This document shows positions 8,059 through 18,481 of a stretch of DNA of 64,000 nt, one piece after another. How positions within the stretch are numbered: the first letter of the stretch is position 1; each line of letters begins with the position of its first letter. Origin of the DNA: Burkholderiaceae bacterium (GTDB taxonomy: Bacteria > Pseudomonadota > Gammaproteobacteria > Burkholderiales > Burkholderiaceae_A); NCBI GenBank assembly GCA_018401615.1, contig JAGYKN010000002.1:1-64000 (forward strand), written 5' to 3'. A program made the translations under genes and the position numbers. The notes beneath the pieces are model-generated. The model had not been told where the DNA came from. It did not search any database and saw nothing but the letters and a program-made list of their open reading frames with translations.

Positions 8059-8478
8059 TTGAGCCAGCAGTTCGTTGGAATCACTGCGTTGAGTCTTGAC
8101 GCCAAGGGGCGCATGACCGTCCCCACTCGGTATCGGGAGGCTTTGCTCTCAGATGCTGGCGGTGAATTGGTGCTCTTAGAGAGTGACAACGGCTGCCTGC
8201 TGCTCATGGCCCCAAGCCTCTGGGCTGAGCGGGTCGGCGGCCTCACTGACAACGAGTCTGATGAGGAGCGCCGGCGATTCTGGATGGGCTTGAGTGATCG
8301 CCCTGAGATTGATGGGGCCGGCCGTGTCCTCATCAACCCCGTTCTAAGAGAAGGGGCCGGCATCAGTCGAGAGGTGATGTTGCTCGGCGTGGGCCCACAT
8401 TTTGAAATCTGGGATGCCGCACGCCTGACGGCCCACAAGGAGGCCGTTCGATCCCGTAAGTTTCGGGGGGCGGTGTGA
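8059..8478 (+). CDS. mraZ: Transcriptional regulator MraZ
   Basis: DNA-binding autorepressor of the division and cell-wall cluster; it forms a ring of AbrB-like folds. Both halves of the family repeat are visible: ALSLDAKGRMTVPTRYR near the N-terminus and the second DxxGR block (EIDGAGRVLINPVLRE) near residue 85. I start at TTG 8059, giving 139 residues, because GGGGG at 8050-8054 is well placed and homologues begin close to that point. The frame is open back to GTG 7999, but this would put the operator inside the gene. rsmH follows. Confidence 0.9.
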   Translation: MSQQFVGITALSLDAKGRMTVPTRYREALLSDAGGELVLLESDNGCLLLMAPSLWAERVGGLTDNESDEERRRFWMGLSDRPEIDGAGRVLINPVLREGAGISREVMLLGVGPHFEIWDAARLTAHKEAVRSRKFRGAV

Positions 8479-8490
8479 TTGGTCCAGGCC

Positions 8491-9465
8491 ATGACGCCAA
8501 CGGCTGCCCATCAGCCTGTCTTGCTCGAGGAGTCCCTCGAAGGACTCGCCGTCAAGCCAGACGGCGTCTATGCAGACCTCACCTTCGGACGAGGAGGGCA
8601 CAGCCGTGGGCTGCTCGCAAGGCTCGGGCCTGCAGGGCGCCTCGTGGCATTTGATCGAGACCCCGATGCAGTCGCTGCGGGCCAGGCAATCCAAGACCCT
8701 CGCTTCGAGATCCTTCATGCCACCTTCTCCACCCTCGAACAACGTCTGGCCAGTCTTGGCATCGCGCAACTCGATGGGCTGCTTGCTGACCTCGGTGTCT
8801 CGTCACCTCAACTCGATGAGGCACAGCGTGGTTTCAGTTTCACACGGGACGGCCCACTTGATATGCGGATGGATCCTGCGGATGGCCCCTCGGCCGCGCA
8901 GTGGCTCTCAGATGTTGATGTTGACGAACTAGAGGGAGTGCTCAAAGACCATGGCGACGAACGGTATTCTGGCCAGATTGCGCGGGCGATTGTGTCTCGC
9001 TGCAAGGCTGCAGCAAGGGGCGAGGCCGAGCCCCTTCTTCGAACGGGTGAACTCGCTCAGGTGGTGGCCAGGGTCTATGCGAAAAAGGGCGCTCGCATAT
9101 CGCCCGGTCACCATCCGGCCACTCGCACCTTTCAGGCTCTACGGATTCACCTTAACCGGGAACTCGATGAGCTTGAGGCGCTCCTTGCGTGCGCGCCAAC
9201 CATCCTTCGCCCGGGTGGCCGCCTCGCGATCATCAGCTTTCACTCCCTAGAGGACCGCAGGGTCAAGCAGTCAAGCCGTCTGCCCCCGATTGAGCGGCAC
9301 GCAAGAATGACCAGGGCCCGCTTTGCCATGCTCAAACCCGATGCATCGACATTGCCGCCCCCCCTCAGAGAGATCTCGAGAGCGCGCGCCTCGGCAGCCG
9401 AAGCACGAACCAACCCAAGGGCAAGAAGCGCCGTCCTTCGCGTCTTGGAGGCCACGCAGAGGTGA
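8491..9465 (+). CDS. rsmH: 16S rRNA m4C1402 methyltransferase RsmH (MraW)
   Basis: S-adenosylmethionine-dependent enzyme that N4-methylates C1402 in the ribosomal decoding centre. The order HQPVLLEESLEGL, the SAM-binding DLTFGRGGHSRGLL, LADLGVSSPQLDEAQRGFSF, and C-terminal RPGGRLAIISFHSLEDRRVK is typical. ATG 8491 gives 324 residues; TTG 8479, directly after the mraZ stop and behind a G-rich stretch, is the alternative and adds four residues. Its end overlaps ftsL by 4 bases. Confidence 0.94.
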   Translation: MTPTAAHQPVLLEESLEGLAVKPDGVYADLTFGRGGHSRGLLARLGPAGRLVAFDRDPDAVAAGQAIQDPRFEILHATFSTLEQRLASLGIAQLDGLLADLGVSSPQLDEAQRGFSFTRDGPLDMRMDPADGPSAAQWLSDVDVDELEGVLKDHGDERYSGQIARAIVSRCKAAARGEAEPLLRTGELAQVVARVYAKKGARISPGHHPATRTFQALRIHLNRELDELEALLACAPTILRPGGRLAIISFHSLEDRRVKQSSRLPPIERHARMTRARFAMLKPDASTLPPPLREISRARASAAEARTNPRARSAVLRVLEATQR

Positions 9466-9734
9466 GCGCTCGAATTCTCTTACTTGGCCTTGCCTTGGTG
9501 GTCTCTGCCCTGTCGCTTGTGCACTCCCGCTACCAGGAGCGACGCATCTACTCGCAGATGGAGCGCCTCGAGAGACTCTCCCAGCAGCTGCAGTCCGACA
9601 TTGAGAATCTCGCCGTCCAGCGGGCCGCCCTGGGCGTGACCACGCGAATTGATGGCGTGGTTCGAGACCAGCTCGGGATGGTTCCGATTCGTCCGGCTGA
9701 CACCCGGGATTTTCGGCCTGAGGCACGTCGTTGA
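9462..9734 (+). CDS. ftsL: Cell division protein FtsL
   Basis: Small bitopic membrane protein of the FtsQBL divisome complex that activates FtsWI. It has a transmembrane segment at about residues 4-18 and then a leucine-zipper-like coiled coil (MERLERLSQQLQSDIENLAVQ), followed by a short tail with RDQLGMVPI. At 90 residues it is compact compared with 121 in E. coli. Sequence conservation in FtsL is low, so the call rests on topology and its place between rsmH and ftsI. Both ends overlap the neighbours by 4 bases. Confidence 0.88.
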   Translation: MSARILLLGLALVVSALSLVHSRYQERRIYSQMERLERLSQQLQSDIENLAVQRAALGVTTRIDGVVRDQLGMVPIRPADTRDFRPEARR

Positions 9735-11449
9735 ACGCCAAGCCCAATTCGATTCTGACGTGGCGGGCGACGGCGTCAAGAAGCCGCTTGGTCTTTTTTG
9801 CGCTCATGGCCGGGCTGCTGGCGGTCCTGATCAAGGCCTTTGTCTTGCAGCACGTGAATGTTGAGGAATGGCAAAAGCGCGCGGAGAACCGCTACGAGCG
9901 TGTGCGAGACATTCCAGCAGCAAGGGGTCGCCTGCTGGATCGACATGGTCAGGCTCTTGCTGTGAGCATTCCTGAGTATCGCCTGGGCGTGATTCGGGCC
10001 CAGTTCAAACCCAAGCATCCCCGCATGCCCGAGCTGGCGAAGATTCTTGGCCTCTCGGAGCCCGCACTTTTAAAAAGGCTTGAGGCCAACAAGAAGTATT
10101 TTTACCTGGCCGCCGGCATCGACCTTGAGCAGGCCGATCGCATCCGTCAATTGCGCCTGCCTGGCCTCGATCTGGAGCAGGAGTTTCGCCGCCACTATCC
10201 CCACGCAGACAGCTTTGCCAACCTCATCGGGTTTACGGACTCAGCAGACCTGGGCCAAGAGGGTGTCGAGCGGGCCTTCGATGGCCTGCTCCGCGGTCGG
10301 GCTGGTGTCGAGCGGGTGCTGGTGGATCGGCGCAACCAGGTGGTTGGACAGCGACAGTTCACCGCGGCAGCGCCCGGAAAAGACGTGCGGCTCTCCCTTG
10401 ATGCCGGGATTCAATCGATTGCCCATCGTGCTGTTCAGGAGGCAATGATCAAGCACCGCGCAAAGGCAGCAGCGGCTGTGGTGCTCGACCCTCGGACAGG
10501 CGAACTCCTGGCGATGGCCAATGCGCCATCCTTCAATCCGAATCAACGTCAGAGGCTCGACCCCGCGAATGTCCGCAATCGTTCGGTGACAGATGGCTTC
10601 GAGCCAGGATCCACCCTCAAGCCATTTGCAATTGCCACGGCACTCGACACCGGGCTGGTCCGACCCACCACTGTCTTTCAGACGGCATCTGGAACCTTGA
10701 CCATCAGCGGGCACACCATCCGTGACACGAAAAGGCTCGGCCCCCTTACTGTGAGTGAGATCCTGGAGAAATCGAGCAACATTGGCACAGCGCAGATTGC
10801 CCTGCGGATTCCAGCCCAGAATCTCTATGAGCGTTACCGACTCTCGGGCTTTGGCAGCCCAGTCTCCATTGAACTGCCGGGAACGATCTCTGGGCGTCTT
10901 CGGCCGTGGCAATCATGGGTGGCCATTGACCAGGCTGCGCTGTCTTACGGACACGGCATCTCGGTCTCACTGCTCCAACTCGCCAGGGCCTACACGGTCT
11001 TTGCGCGGGAGGGCGATCTCGCACCCCTGAGCATCACGCCGGTGGTCGATCCGGTGGTCGGCGACCCGGTCTTCTCGGTCCAGACCGTTGCCCAGATGCG
11101 TGCCATGTTGGAGCGTGCCACCGGTGCAGAGGGCACCGCCCCGCTCTCACGGATCCAAGGTTTTCGGGTGGCTGGTAAGACCGGAACAGCCCACAAGCCA
11201 GAGCGCGGTGGATATGCAAAAGACCGCTACATCGCCTCGTTTGCGGGTTTTGTTCCCGTTGAGGCGCCTCGATTTGTGATTGCCGTGATGGTCGATGAGC
11301 CCACGGTGGGCGGCTACTTTGGTGGCGAGGTGGCCGCACCCATCTTTGCAGAAATTGCTGCCGCCAGTCTTCGACGCATGCAGATGTCGCCTGATCCTTC
11401 CATTCGAATCCTTCCAGATTTGATGCGTGTGGCCGAGGGAGCCCGATGA
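9731..11449 (+). CDS. ftsI: Septal peptidoglycan transpeptidase FtsI (PBP3)
   Basis: Class B penicillin-binding protein that crosslinks septal peptidoglycan with FtsW. It has one N-terminal membrane anchor (about residues 22-42), the dimerisation domain starting RDIPAARGRLLDRHGQALA, and the transpeptidase motifs: serine nucleophile S294 in STLK, SSN in KSSNIGTA, and KTG in AGKTGTAHK. Length 572 is typical. The start is TTG 9731, overlapping ftsL by 4 bases (TTGA); the end overlaps the murE-murF gene by 4 bases. Confidence 0.96.
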   Translation: MNAKPNSILTWRATASRSRLVFFALMAGLLAVLIKAFVLQHVNVEEWQKRAENRYERVRDIPAARGRLLDRHGQALAVSIPEYRLGVIRAQFKPKHPRMPELAKILGLSEPALLKRLEANKKYFYLAAGIDLEQADRIRQLRLPGLDLEQEFRRHYPHADSFANLIGFTDSADLGQEGVERAFDGLLRGRAGVERVLVDRRNQVVGQRQFTAAAPGKDVRLSLDAGIQSIAHRAVQEAMIKHRAKAAAAVVLDPRTGELLAMANAPSFNPNQRQRLDPANVRNRSVTDGFEPGSTLKPFAIATALDTGLVRPTTVFQTASGTLTISGHTIRDTKRLGPLTVSEILEKSSNIGTAQIALRIPAQNLYERYRLSGFGSPVSIELPGTISGRLRPWQSWVAIDQAALSYGHGISVSLLQLARAYTVFAREGDLAPLSITPVVDPVVGDPVFSVQTVAQMRAMLERATGAEGTAPLSRIQGFRVAGKTGTAHKPERGGYAKDRYIASFAGFVPVEAPRFVIAVMVDEPTVGGYFGGEVAAPIFAEIAAASLRRMQMSPDPSIRILPDLMRVAEGAR

Positions 11450-14400
11450 CGGCCAGGCCACAAGACCGAGAGGCCCTCGCACTGGGGCGGCGCCTTCGGC
11501 AGCAGGCCCCTGGGGGCAGGCTCTTGTCGAGCACGCAGATGCTCACCCCACTTGATTGGTTCGTGTTGCGGCCGGGTCGGCATCACGACCTGTCGGCCCT
11601 GCTGTCTGCGGCCAAGACTCGCCAGCCCAGGGGCCTTGTCTTTGACGCAGAAAATGCCGCATCCGTTGCAGATTGGTTCGAGCGTCAACCGCAGCCTGAG
11701 TGGTCGCCAGACATGGAGAGCGTCGAGGGGTTGGCCAGGCGCAGCGGCTGGATCGCCTCGGGCTTTCATGGCGAGCCCTCCATGGCGCTTGAGGTGGTGG
11801 GGATCACGGGGACGAATGGAAAATCATCCGTTGTCCATGGACTGGCTGAGGGCCTGGCTCGGCTGGGCCGGCGCACGGCGAGCATCGGCACCCTGGGCGT
11901 CTTTTCATTTAAAGGGGCGGCTGACCCCACTCTGCCAGTGGACCGACACGGCCTGCAGGGCCCTGGCCTGACCTCGCTCGATCCAGTCGAACTCCACGAG
12001 GTGCTCGCAAGGCTCAGAGACCAAGGGGTTCAATGGGTCTTTCTCGAGGCAAGCTCGATTGGCCTTGAGCAGGGGCGCCTTGAGGGTTGTCGTCTGGTGG
12101 CCGCGGGGATCACCAATCTGAGCCATGAACACCTGGATGTCCATGGCACCATGCCGGCCTATGCAAGTGCCAAGGCCCTTTTGCCAGCATGTTTTGGTGT
12201 GCAGGTGGTGGTGGCCATGGAGCGCCTGCGATTGGCCCAAGACCAGTCCAGCCAGATCCTTGCCAGGGCCGTCGACGCCTCGCCCAAGCCGATCTGGGTG
12301 GGCACCACCGAGTCATCGCAGGCCCCACAACGAATCGTCTGTGAGGCCATCACGCAGGCAGGCCAGCACTGCCGCTGGCGGATCGGCAAGACCGAGGTGG
12401 GTTTTATCCTGCCAACCTGGGGCCACCACAATCTTGAAAATGCTGGCCTGATCGGGGGCCTCCTGCTTGAACTTGGGATCTCCCTGCAAGAGGCCGTCTT
12501 GGTCCTCTCGGGGCTTGACCTTCCGCAGGGCAGGCTTGAGCAGGTTCGGTCTGAAGACGATCAGCCAAGGCCCATGGTGCTGATCGACTACGCCCACACC
12601 CCCGATGCACTCTCGATGGTCTTGTCTGCGCTGCGCCCCGTGGCCCAGTCTCGGGCTGGCCGGCTCGTCGTTGTCTTTGGCTGTGGCGGGGATCGTGATC
12701 GCTCAAAGCGCCCATTGATGGGGCGATCAGCGGCTGAGGCAGCGGACCTTGTGATTCTGACCGCCGACAACTCACGGTCCGAGTCGACGGCAACCATCAT
12801 CGAGGACATTCGGTCTGGGATTGCCCCAGACCAGCAGCACCGCATTCGCATCCAGGAAGATCGACACGAGGCCATCCACATGGCCATCGAGTCTGCTCGG
12901 GCCCAAGACGTCGTTGTGTTGTGTGGCAAGGGACACGAGAAGACCCAACTCCTTGGGGACCAGTGCCTGCCCTTTGATGAGTCTCTTATCGCCGGCGCAG
13001 CCCGTCGCGCCTGGAGGGCGCCATGGACACTGCGCGACCTTCTGCCAATCCTGGATCGAGCGGGCCTATCCGGTGCGCGCTGGCTCACCCCACCAACAGA
13101 CCCAACACAGGTCGTCATGGGTGTCTCCATTGACAGCCGTCGGTGCCCGGCCGGATCCCTCTTTGCAGCCATCTTGGGGGAGCGCTTTGACGGCCATGAT
13201 TTCCTGCCCGAGGCTGCCAACCAGGGTGCCGTGGCCGCCTTGGTCTGCCGCCATGGGACAGACCAGCCGACAGATCAGTCGATGGGTCTGCCGCTCCTGA
13301 TGGTGCCCGACACCATCGCAGCCCTTGGTGCACTGGCGGCCGCCTGGCGGGCAGATTGGCCAGGACGTCTGGTTGCCGTGACGGGCTCAAACGGAAAGAC
13401 AACCGTCAAGGAGATGATCGCCTCAATCATGCGGGCAGCGGTGGGTCGTCGCTCCCAGTGGGCCACACCTGGAAACCTCAACAATCAGATCGGGCTTCCC
13501 TTGAGCCTGCTTGGCCTGCGCAGTCGACACAGGCTGGCCGTCATGGAGATTGGCATGAACCATCCTGGCGAGGTCTTGTCCTTGGCCCTGATGGCCAAGC
13601 CCGATCTGGCCGTCGTGACCAATGCGCAGCGCGAGCACCAGGAGTTCATGGGCACCGTGCAGGCCTGTGCACACGAGAATGGCTCGGTCTTTGAGTCTCT
13701 CGGGGGGCAGGGCGTGGTGATCTACCCACGCGATCCCTTGCACGAATCGATCTGGGCATCTCAGGCCGCTGGCCGCTCGGCATGTCGCTTCGGACTGGCC
13801 ACAGACGCCTGCGCCGCACAAGAGCCCTCGGTTGTTGCCGAGGTCTTGGCCCATCCAACCGACCTGGCCCCGGTGAGCCTCTCACTTGAGCGCCGCTCCG
13901 GCGATGGTGACTGCCAGACGCTTCATGGCATTCGCCTCGCCGGATTCGGCGAGCACCTTGCCCGCAACGCAGCGGCTGCCGCAGCCGTGGGCGTCGCACT
14001 GGGCCTGCGGGACTCGGAGGTCACCGATGGGCTGGCTGCCTTTGAGGTTGTCGCCGGCCGAGGCCGTGTGATGCCCCTGCCCGATGGTGGCCAGCTGATC
14101 GATGACAGCTACAACGCGAATCCGGACTCGGTTCGGGCGGCCATGCTGGCCCTCTCGGCAACGGCAGGCCCGGTTGCCATGGCACTCGGAGACATGGGCG
14201 AGGTGGGTGAGCAGGGCCCAGCCTTTCACGACGAGGTCTTGCGATACGCGGCCGAGCTCGGACTCAATCAGCTCTTTCTGCTTGGAGATGCGATGAGATC
14301 TGCGGGGCAGCGGGCCGGCATCCCTCTCTGCGAGGATGGCTTTGAGGCCTGGAGCGCATCGATCCAAGATTGGCTGCGCACCGAACAATCAAAGGGACAC

Positions 14401-14502
14401 CGTCCCACGCTGTGGCTAAAGGGCTCTCGCTTCATGCGCATGGAGCGGCTGATCGAACCCCTCACAACCAAGGACGCCTGCGATGCTGCTCTTTCTCATT
14501 GA
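11446..14502 (+). CDS. murE-murF: Bifunctional MurE-MurF fusion (UDP-MurNAc tripeptide ligase / D-Ala-D-Ala adding ligase)
   Basis: One uninterrupted frame of 1018 residues carries two Mur ligases that act in sequence in the cytoplasm. Residues 1 to about 520 are MurE, which adds the third amino acid, with P-loop GTNGKSS (K126). Residues from about 528 (TLRDLLPIL) are MurF, with P-loop GSNGKTT (K651) and the C-terminal [12 protein letters not shown] motif. MurE and MurF are normally separate; fusions are known in some Burkholderiales such as Bordetella. The MurE motif that selects meso-diaminopimelate, normally DNPR, reads DNSR here (441-444). The gene overlaps ftsI by 4 bases and mraY by 20. 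Confidence 0.95.
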   Translation: MTARPQDREALALGRRLRQQAPGGRLLSSTQMLTPLDWFVLRPGRHHDLSALLSAAKTRQPRGLVFDAENAASVADWFERQPQPEWSPDMESVEGLARRSGWIASGFHGEPSMALEVVGITGTNGKSSVVHGLAEGLARLGRRTASIGTLGVFSFKGAADPTLPVDRHGLQGPGLTSLDPVELHEVLARLRDQGVQWVFLEASSIGLEQGRLEGCRLVAAGITNLSHEHLDVHGTMPAYASAKALLPACFGVQVVVAMERLRLAQDQSSQILARAVDASPKPIWVGTTESSQAPQRIVCEAITQAGQHCRWRIGKTEVGFILPTWGHHNLENAGLIGGLLLELGISLQEAVLVLSGLDLPQGRLEQVRSEDDQPRPMVLIDYAHTPDALSMVLSALRPVAQSRAGRLVVVFGCGGDRDRSKRPLMGRSAAEAADLVILTADNSRSESTATIIEDIRSGIAPDQQHRIRIQEDRHEAIHMAIESARAQDVVVLCGKGHEKTQLLGDQCLPFDESLIAGAARRAWRAPWTLRDLLPILDRAGLSGARWLTPPTDPTQVVMGVSIDSRRCPAGSLFAAILGERFDGHDFLPEAANQGAVAALVCRHGTDQPTDQSMGLPLLMVPDTIAALGALAAAWRADWPGRLVAVTGSNGKTTVKEMIASIMRAAVGRRSQWATPGNLNNQIGLPLSLLGLRSRHRLAVMEIGMNHPGEVLSLALMAKPDLAVVTNAQREHQEFMGTVQACAHENGSVFESLGGQGVVIYPRDPLHESIWASQAAGRSACRFGLATDACAAQEPSVVAEVLAHPTDLAPVSLSLERRSGDGDCQTLHGIRLAGFGEHLARNAAAAAAVGVALGLRDSEVTDGLAAFEVVAGRGRVMPLPDGGQLIDDSYNANPDSVRAAMLALSATAGPVAMALGDMGEVGEQGPAFHDEVLRYAAELGLNQLFLLGDAMRSAGQRAGIPLCEDGFEAWSASIQDWLRTEQSKGHRPTLWLKGSRFMRMERLIEPLTTKDACDAALSH

Positions 14503-15652
14503 CCTGCTTGAGCCGATGATTCGTGGCCTGGGCGTCTTTGGCTACATCACCCTGCGTGCGGTGATGGCCACCTTAACGGCCCTGGCCATCGGCCTGCTCA
14601 TGGGCCCCTGGGTCATCAGAAGGCTCACCGACCTAAGGATCGGGCAGGCTGTTCGACAGGATGGTCCCCAGACCCATCTGATCAAGGCCGGCACCCCGAC
14701 AATGGGCGGGGCCCTCATTTTGTTGTCGATCGGCGTGACCACCCTGCTCTGGTCTGATCTGAGCAATCGTTTCATCTGGGTGGTTCTCTTGATCACCCTC
14801 GGGCTTGGCGCGGTGGGGTGGGTGGATGATTATCGAAAGGTGGTCTATCAAGATCCAAAGGGACTTCCTGGAAGATGGAAATACCTCTGGCAGTCGGTCA
14901 TTGGCCTGCTCGCCGCCTTTGTCCTGGCGTTTTCAGTCTCTGCCAACTCCAATGCGCAGGCCTGGGAACTCTTCATGACCTGGATTCAGAATGGGACAAC
15001 CCTCGTGCTGCCACCCCAGGCAGATTTGATCGTCCCATTCTTCAAGAGCGTGGCCTACCCCCTTGGGGTCTGGGGTTTCGTGGTGCTGTCTTACTTTGTC
15101 ATTGTGGGCAGCAGCAATGCCGTGAACCTCACCGATGGCTTGGATGGCCTGGCCATCATGCCGACGGTTCTCATTGCCGCCGCACTTGGAATCTTCGCCT
15201 ACGTGGCGGGCAATGCCGTCTTTTCAAAATACCTGTTGCTTCCCTTCATACCGGGCGCAGGTGAGCTGACAGTCTTCTGCGCGGCGCTTGTGGGGGCGGG
15301 GCTGGCCTTTCTCTGGTTTAACGCTTACCCAGCGACCGTCTTCATGGGCGATGTCGGGGCCTTGGCTCTGGGGGGTGCGCTTGGGGCCGTGGCCATTGTG
15401 GTGCGTCAGGAGATCGTGTTCTTTGTGATGGGGGGTGTCTTCGTGGCAGAGACCCTCTCGGTGATGCTCCAGGTCGGTTACTTCAAATACACCAAGCGAC
15501 GATTCGGCCAGGGCAGGCGGATCCTTCGAATGGCGCCGCTGCACCACCACTTTGAAGAGTCCGGGTGGAAAGAAACACAGGTTGTGGTCCGGTTCTGGAT
15601 CATCACCATGATGCTGGTCCTGGCCGGCCTGGCCACACTCAAGATCAGATGA
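14483..15652 (+). CDS. mraY: Phospho-N-acetylmuramoyl-pentapeptide transferase MraY
   Basis: Polytopic membrane enzyme that moves phospho-MurNAc-pentapeptide to undecaprenyl phosphate, making lipid I. The 389-residue protein has about ten hydrophobic segments and the family motifs [21 protein letters not shown] (catalytic Asp pair), [13 protein letters not shown], and the terminal [25 protein letters not shown] 14483 lies 20 bases inside the end of the murE-murF gene. Confidence 0.96.
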   Translation: MLLFLIDLLEPMIRGLGVFGYITLRAVMATLTALAIGLLMGPWVIRRLTDLRIGQAVRQDGPQTHLIKAGTPTMGGALILLSIGVTTLLWSDLSNRFIWVVLLITLGLGAVGWVDDYRKVVYQDPKGLPGRWKYLWQSVIGLLAAFVLAFSVSANSNAQAWELFMTWIQNGTTLVLPPQADLIVPFFKSVAYPLGVWGFVVLSYFVIVGSSNAVNLTDGLDGLAIMPTVLIAAALGIFAYVAGNAVFSKYLLLPFIPGAGELTVFCAALVGAGLAFLWFNAYPATVFMGDVGALALGGALGAVAIVVRQEIVFFVMGGVFVAETLSVMLQVGYFKYTKRRFGQGRRILRMAPLHHHFEESGWKETQVVVRFWIITMMLVLAGLATLKIR

Positions 15653-15656
15653 GCCT

Positions 15657-17246
15657 GTGAGCGACATCACCGACATCAGCGATGTGACTCAGACCAGGCC
15701 ACCCAGGTGGGATTGGCAGGCCGGACACGATTGGGCTGGTCGCCAAGCGCTGGTGGTCGGGGGCGGCGAGTCTGGTCAGGCAACTGCTCGCTGGCTCGTT
15801 CGCCAGGGCATGGCGGTGCGCATGATCGACAGTCGAGAGGCGCCCCCAGAGGGAGGGCCGCCTCTTGTCGATTGTCGGTGGGGACTGCCGATGCCCTTTG
15901 GCCCGGAGTGGCTCGACAACATCGACTTGGTGGTTGGAACACCAGGACTCTCACCCCATCCGGGCCGCATCAACTCGGTTGCCCTGTTGCGGGATGCGGC
16001 CGATGAACGTGGCGTCTGCGTGGCTCAAGAATTAGACCTCTTTGACTGGGCGCTGACTCGACTGGTGTCGAGCCCGGGACGCTCATCGGTCGATGCCGAA
16101 CTTGCATTGAGTCGGCCAAACATCCTGGCCGTCACGGGAACGAATGGAAAAACAACCACGGTCATGATGACAGCGCACCTCCTGAGGTGCGCCGGACTCG
16201 ATGCACAGGTGGCTGGCAATGTCGGCCCCTCGTTGCTCGCTGCCTTGATGGCCAGGCAGGATCAGGGCCACATGCCCGAGGTCTGGGTCCTCGAGCTGTC
16301 GAGCTTTCAGCTGGCCCTGGCCAGCCGATTCACGCCGACGGCATCGGTCTTGCTCAACATCGATGAGGACCACCTCGATTGGCATGTGGATGCAGCAGAG
16401 TACCGAGCCTCAAAGCTGCGAATCTTTGGCCTGCCGCCGGCGACCCAGACCCAGATTCAGACCATCTGGCAGGACCGAGATGACACCAAGCTCGCGGGGG
16501 AGGTTGAGGCGCACCTTGCTGATGTGAAGGCCTCTCGCATGTCTTACGGGCTCTCTGCTCTTGGGGCCTCGGCAGTGGGCCTGGGCATCCTTCATGAGGG
16601 GCTGGAGTGGATCGTCTATCGGTCCGCCCTGGCTGAGCCCGTCTTGCGGCTCATGCCTGCTGCGGCCCTGCGCATTCCTGGCCCGCACAATCAGCGCAAC
16701 GCCATGGCAAGCCTGGGACTGGCACTGACCGTCACCGGCGATCTTGCCGCCTTGCTGCGGGGCCTTCGCGAGTATCGCGGTGAGCCTCACCGGCTCGAGT
16801 TGGCTGTCTCAGTGGGTGCGGTGGACTTTGTTGACGACAGCAAGGGCACGAATGTGGATGCCACCATCGCTGCGTTGGCCGCTTTTGAGGGGCCCTTGGT
16901 CATCATTGTGGGTGGTGACGGAAAGGGACAAGACTTCTCCAGGCTGGTGGCTGCGATTGCAGCCAAGAATTGTCAGGTGGCCACCATTGGCAGGCAGGGC
17001 CCCCCGCTTGCAGCTGCTCTGAGATCTCGCAACATCGAGCCACACGAGGCGCCGAGTCTGCCCGAGGCCGTTGTGTGGGCGCACGGTCAGGCCGCCGAGA
17101 TGGCCTTGGTTCGGGGGGGACGGGCCACGGTTTTATTGTCACCTGCCTGCGCGAGTTTTGACATGTTCAAACACTACAAGCACCGGGCAGAGGTCTTTGT
17201 CCAGGCTGCCCAAGGACTGGCTCAACAGGTGGGTCAGCCATGCTGA
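15657..17246 (+). CDS. murD: UDP-N-acetylmuramoylalanine--D-glutamate ligase MurD
   Basis: Adds D-glutamate to UDP-MurNAc-L-Ala. Nucleotide-fold N-terminus (ALVVGGGESGQATARWL), ATP-binding loop AVTGTNGKTTTVMM, NIDEDHLDWH, GPHNQRNAMASLGLAL, and the C-terminal DDSKGTNVDATIAAL with SPACASFDMF are all present. At 529 residues it is longer than E. coli MurD (438) owing to an N-terminal extension of about 25 residues and inserts, which is common in betaproteobacteria. The start is GTG 15657, 4 bases after mraY. Confidence 0.94.
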   Translation: MSDITDISDVTQTRPPRWDWQAGHDWAGRQALVVGGGESGQATARWLVRQGMAVRMIDSREAPPEGGPPLVDCRWGLPMPFGPEWLDNIDLVVGTPGLSPHPGRINSVALLRDAADERGVCVAQELDLFDWALTRLVSSPGRSSVDAELALSRPNILAVTGTNGKTTTVMMTAHLLRCAGLDAQVAGNVGPSLLAALMARQDQGHMPEVWVLELSSFQLALASRFTPTASVLLNIDEDHLDWHVDAAEYRASKLRIFGLPPATQTQIQTIWQDRDDTKLAGEVEAHLADVKASRMSYGLSALGASAVGLGILHEGLEWIVYRSALAEPVLRLMPAAALRIPGPHNQRNAMASLGLALTVTGDLAALLRGLREYRGEPHRLELAVSVGAVDFVDDSKGTNVDATIAALAAFEGPLVIIVGGDGKGQDFSRLVAAIAAKNCQVATIGRQGPPLAAALRSRNIEPHEAPSLPEAVVWAHGQAAEMALVRGGRATVLLSPACASFDMFKHYKHRAEVFVQAAQGLAQQVGQPC

Positions 17247-18481
17247 GCCGATACAGCGAGGTCCTCAGGCCCTCTGCCCCGGACTGGGGCCTCATGGGTG
17301 TCTTTATAGGGCTCTTGATGCTGGGCCTGGTCATGGTCTATTCCGCCAATCTGCCCCTTCCGGGCTCGGAGCAAGAGTTGAGCATCTGGCGCCTGATGAG
17401 GGGTCATCCGGCTCATCTGCTCGTTGGACTGACCGTCTTTTGGATCTTGCTCTCCATTCCAATTGATCAGTGGGAGCGATTCTCAGCGGTGGCCTTTATG
17501 GTGGGCATGCTATTGCTGATCATTGTGGCGGGCTTAAAGCTCATTGGGGGCCCATCCTTTATCAAAGACGGTGCGGTTCGGGCCATCCCATTTGGCCTGA
17601 TCACCCTGCAGCCCGCTGAGTTGATGAAACTCTTTGCCCTGATCTTTGCCGCGGCCTATGCGGTCAGACGGCAGGAGCGGATGCAGTCTGATCTGCTCAG
17701 GGGCCTGGCACCCATCGGCGGGTTGATGGTGTTGGTGATCCTCCTCTTGCTGTATCAGCCAGACCTTGGGTCGACCATCGTGATCACCTCGACGGTGGCA
17801 ACGGTTCTATTTCTGGGTGGCATGAGCCTTCGGGTCATCGTGCCGTTGGTGATTCTCATGACCAGCTTCTTCACGGCCATGGTGCTGCTGACACCCTGGC
17901 GCCTGGATCGGCTCTTGTCGTACCTGAGCCCCTGTGCACCCGATCATGTCCAGACCACGGGCTACCAACTCTGCGGCGCACTCATTGCGTTTGGCCATGG
18001 TGGTCTGTTTGGATCGGGACTCGGAACAGGCATTGCCAAGCTGGGTCACCTGCCGCTGCCCCACACCGATTTTATTTTTGCAGTCATCGGCGAAGAGCTT
18101 GGGTTCTTGGGTGTGCTCTGTGTGCTCCTGGCCTTTGCTTACTTGATCCGTCGGGCCATGGAAATTGGGCGGGCTTCGATGTCCCAGGAGCGGCTCTTTG
18201 CTGGGCTGGTGGCCCAGGGAATTGCGGTTTGGATTGGGCTTCAGACCTTTATCCATGCGGGCGTCAATACCGGCCTTCTGCCCACCAAGGGCCTGACCCT
18301 GCCGTTTATCAGCCATGGGGGCAGCTCCATGCTTGCCGTCTGCATGGCAATGGGCCTCTTGGTGCGCATTGACATGGAGAACCGCTCACGGATTCGCGGC
18401 ACGCCGGTGCATGAGGCCAGTGGAATGATTCGACAGCGACAGCGGCAGCGCACGCGGCAACGCATGGGGGCAACAGGATGA
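17240..18481 (+). CDS. ftsW: Lipid II polymerase of the septum, FtsW (SEDS family)
   Basis: Septal peptidoglycan glycosyltransferase working with FtsI. It is a polytopic SEDS membrane protein of 413 residues with LVMVYSANL in the first membrane helix, LQPAELMKLFALIF, YQPDLGSTIVI, the large extracellular loop motif HTDFIFAVIGEELGFLG, and GLTLPFISHGGSS near the C-terminus. Its start overlaps the murD end by 7 bases and its end overlaps murG by 4. Confidence 0.95.
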   Translation: MLSRYSEVLRPSAPDWGLMGVFIGLLMLGLVMVYSANLPLPGSEQELSIWRLMRGHPAHLLVGLTVFWILLSIPIDQWERFSAVAFMVGMLLLIIVAGLKLIGGPSFIKDGAVRAIPFGLITLQPAELMKLFALIFAAAYAVRRQERMQSDLLRGLAPIGGLMVLVILLLLYQPDLGSTIVITSTVATVLFLGGMSLRVIVPLVILMTSFFTAMVLLTPWRLDRLLSYLSPCAPDHVQTTGYQLCGALIAFGHGGLFGSGLGTGIAKLGHLPLPHTDFIFAVIGEELGFLGVLCVLLAFAYLIRRAMEIGRASMSQERLFAGLVAQGIAVWIGLQTFIHAGVNTGLLPTKGLTLPFISHGGSSMLAVCMAMGLLVRIDMENRSRIRGTPVHEASGMIRQRQRQRTRQRMGATG

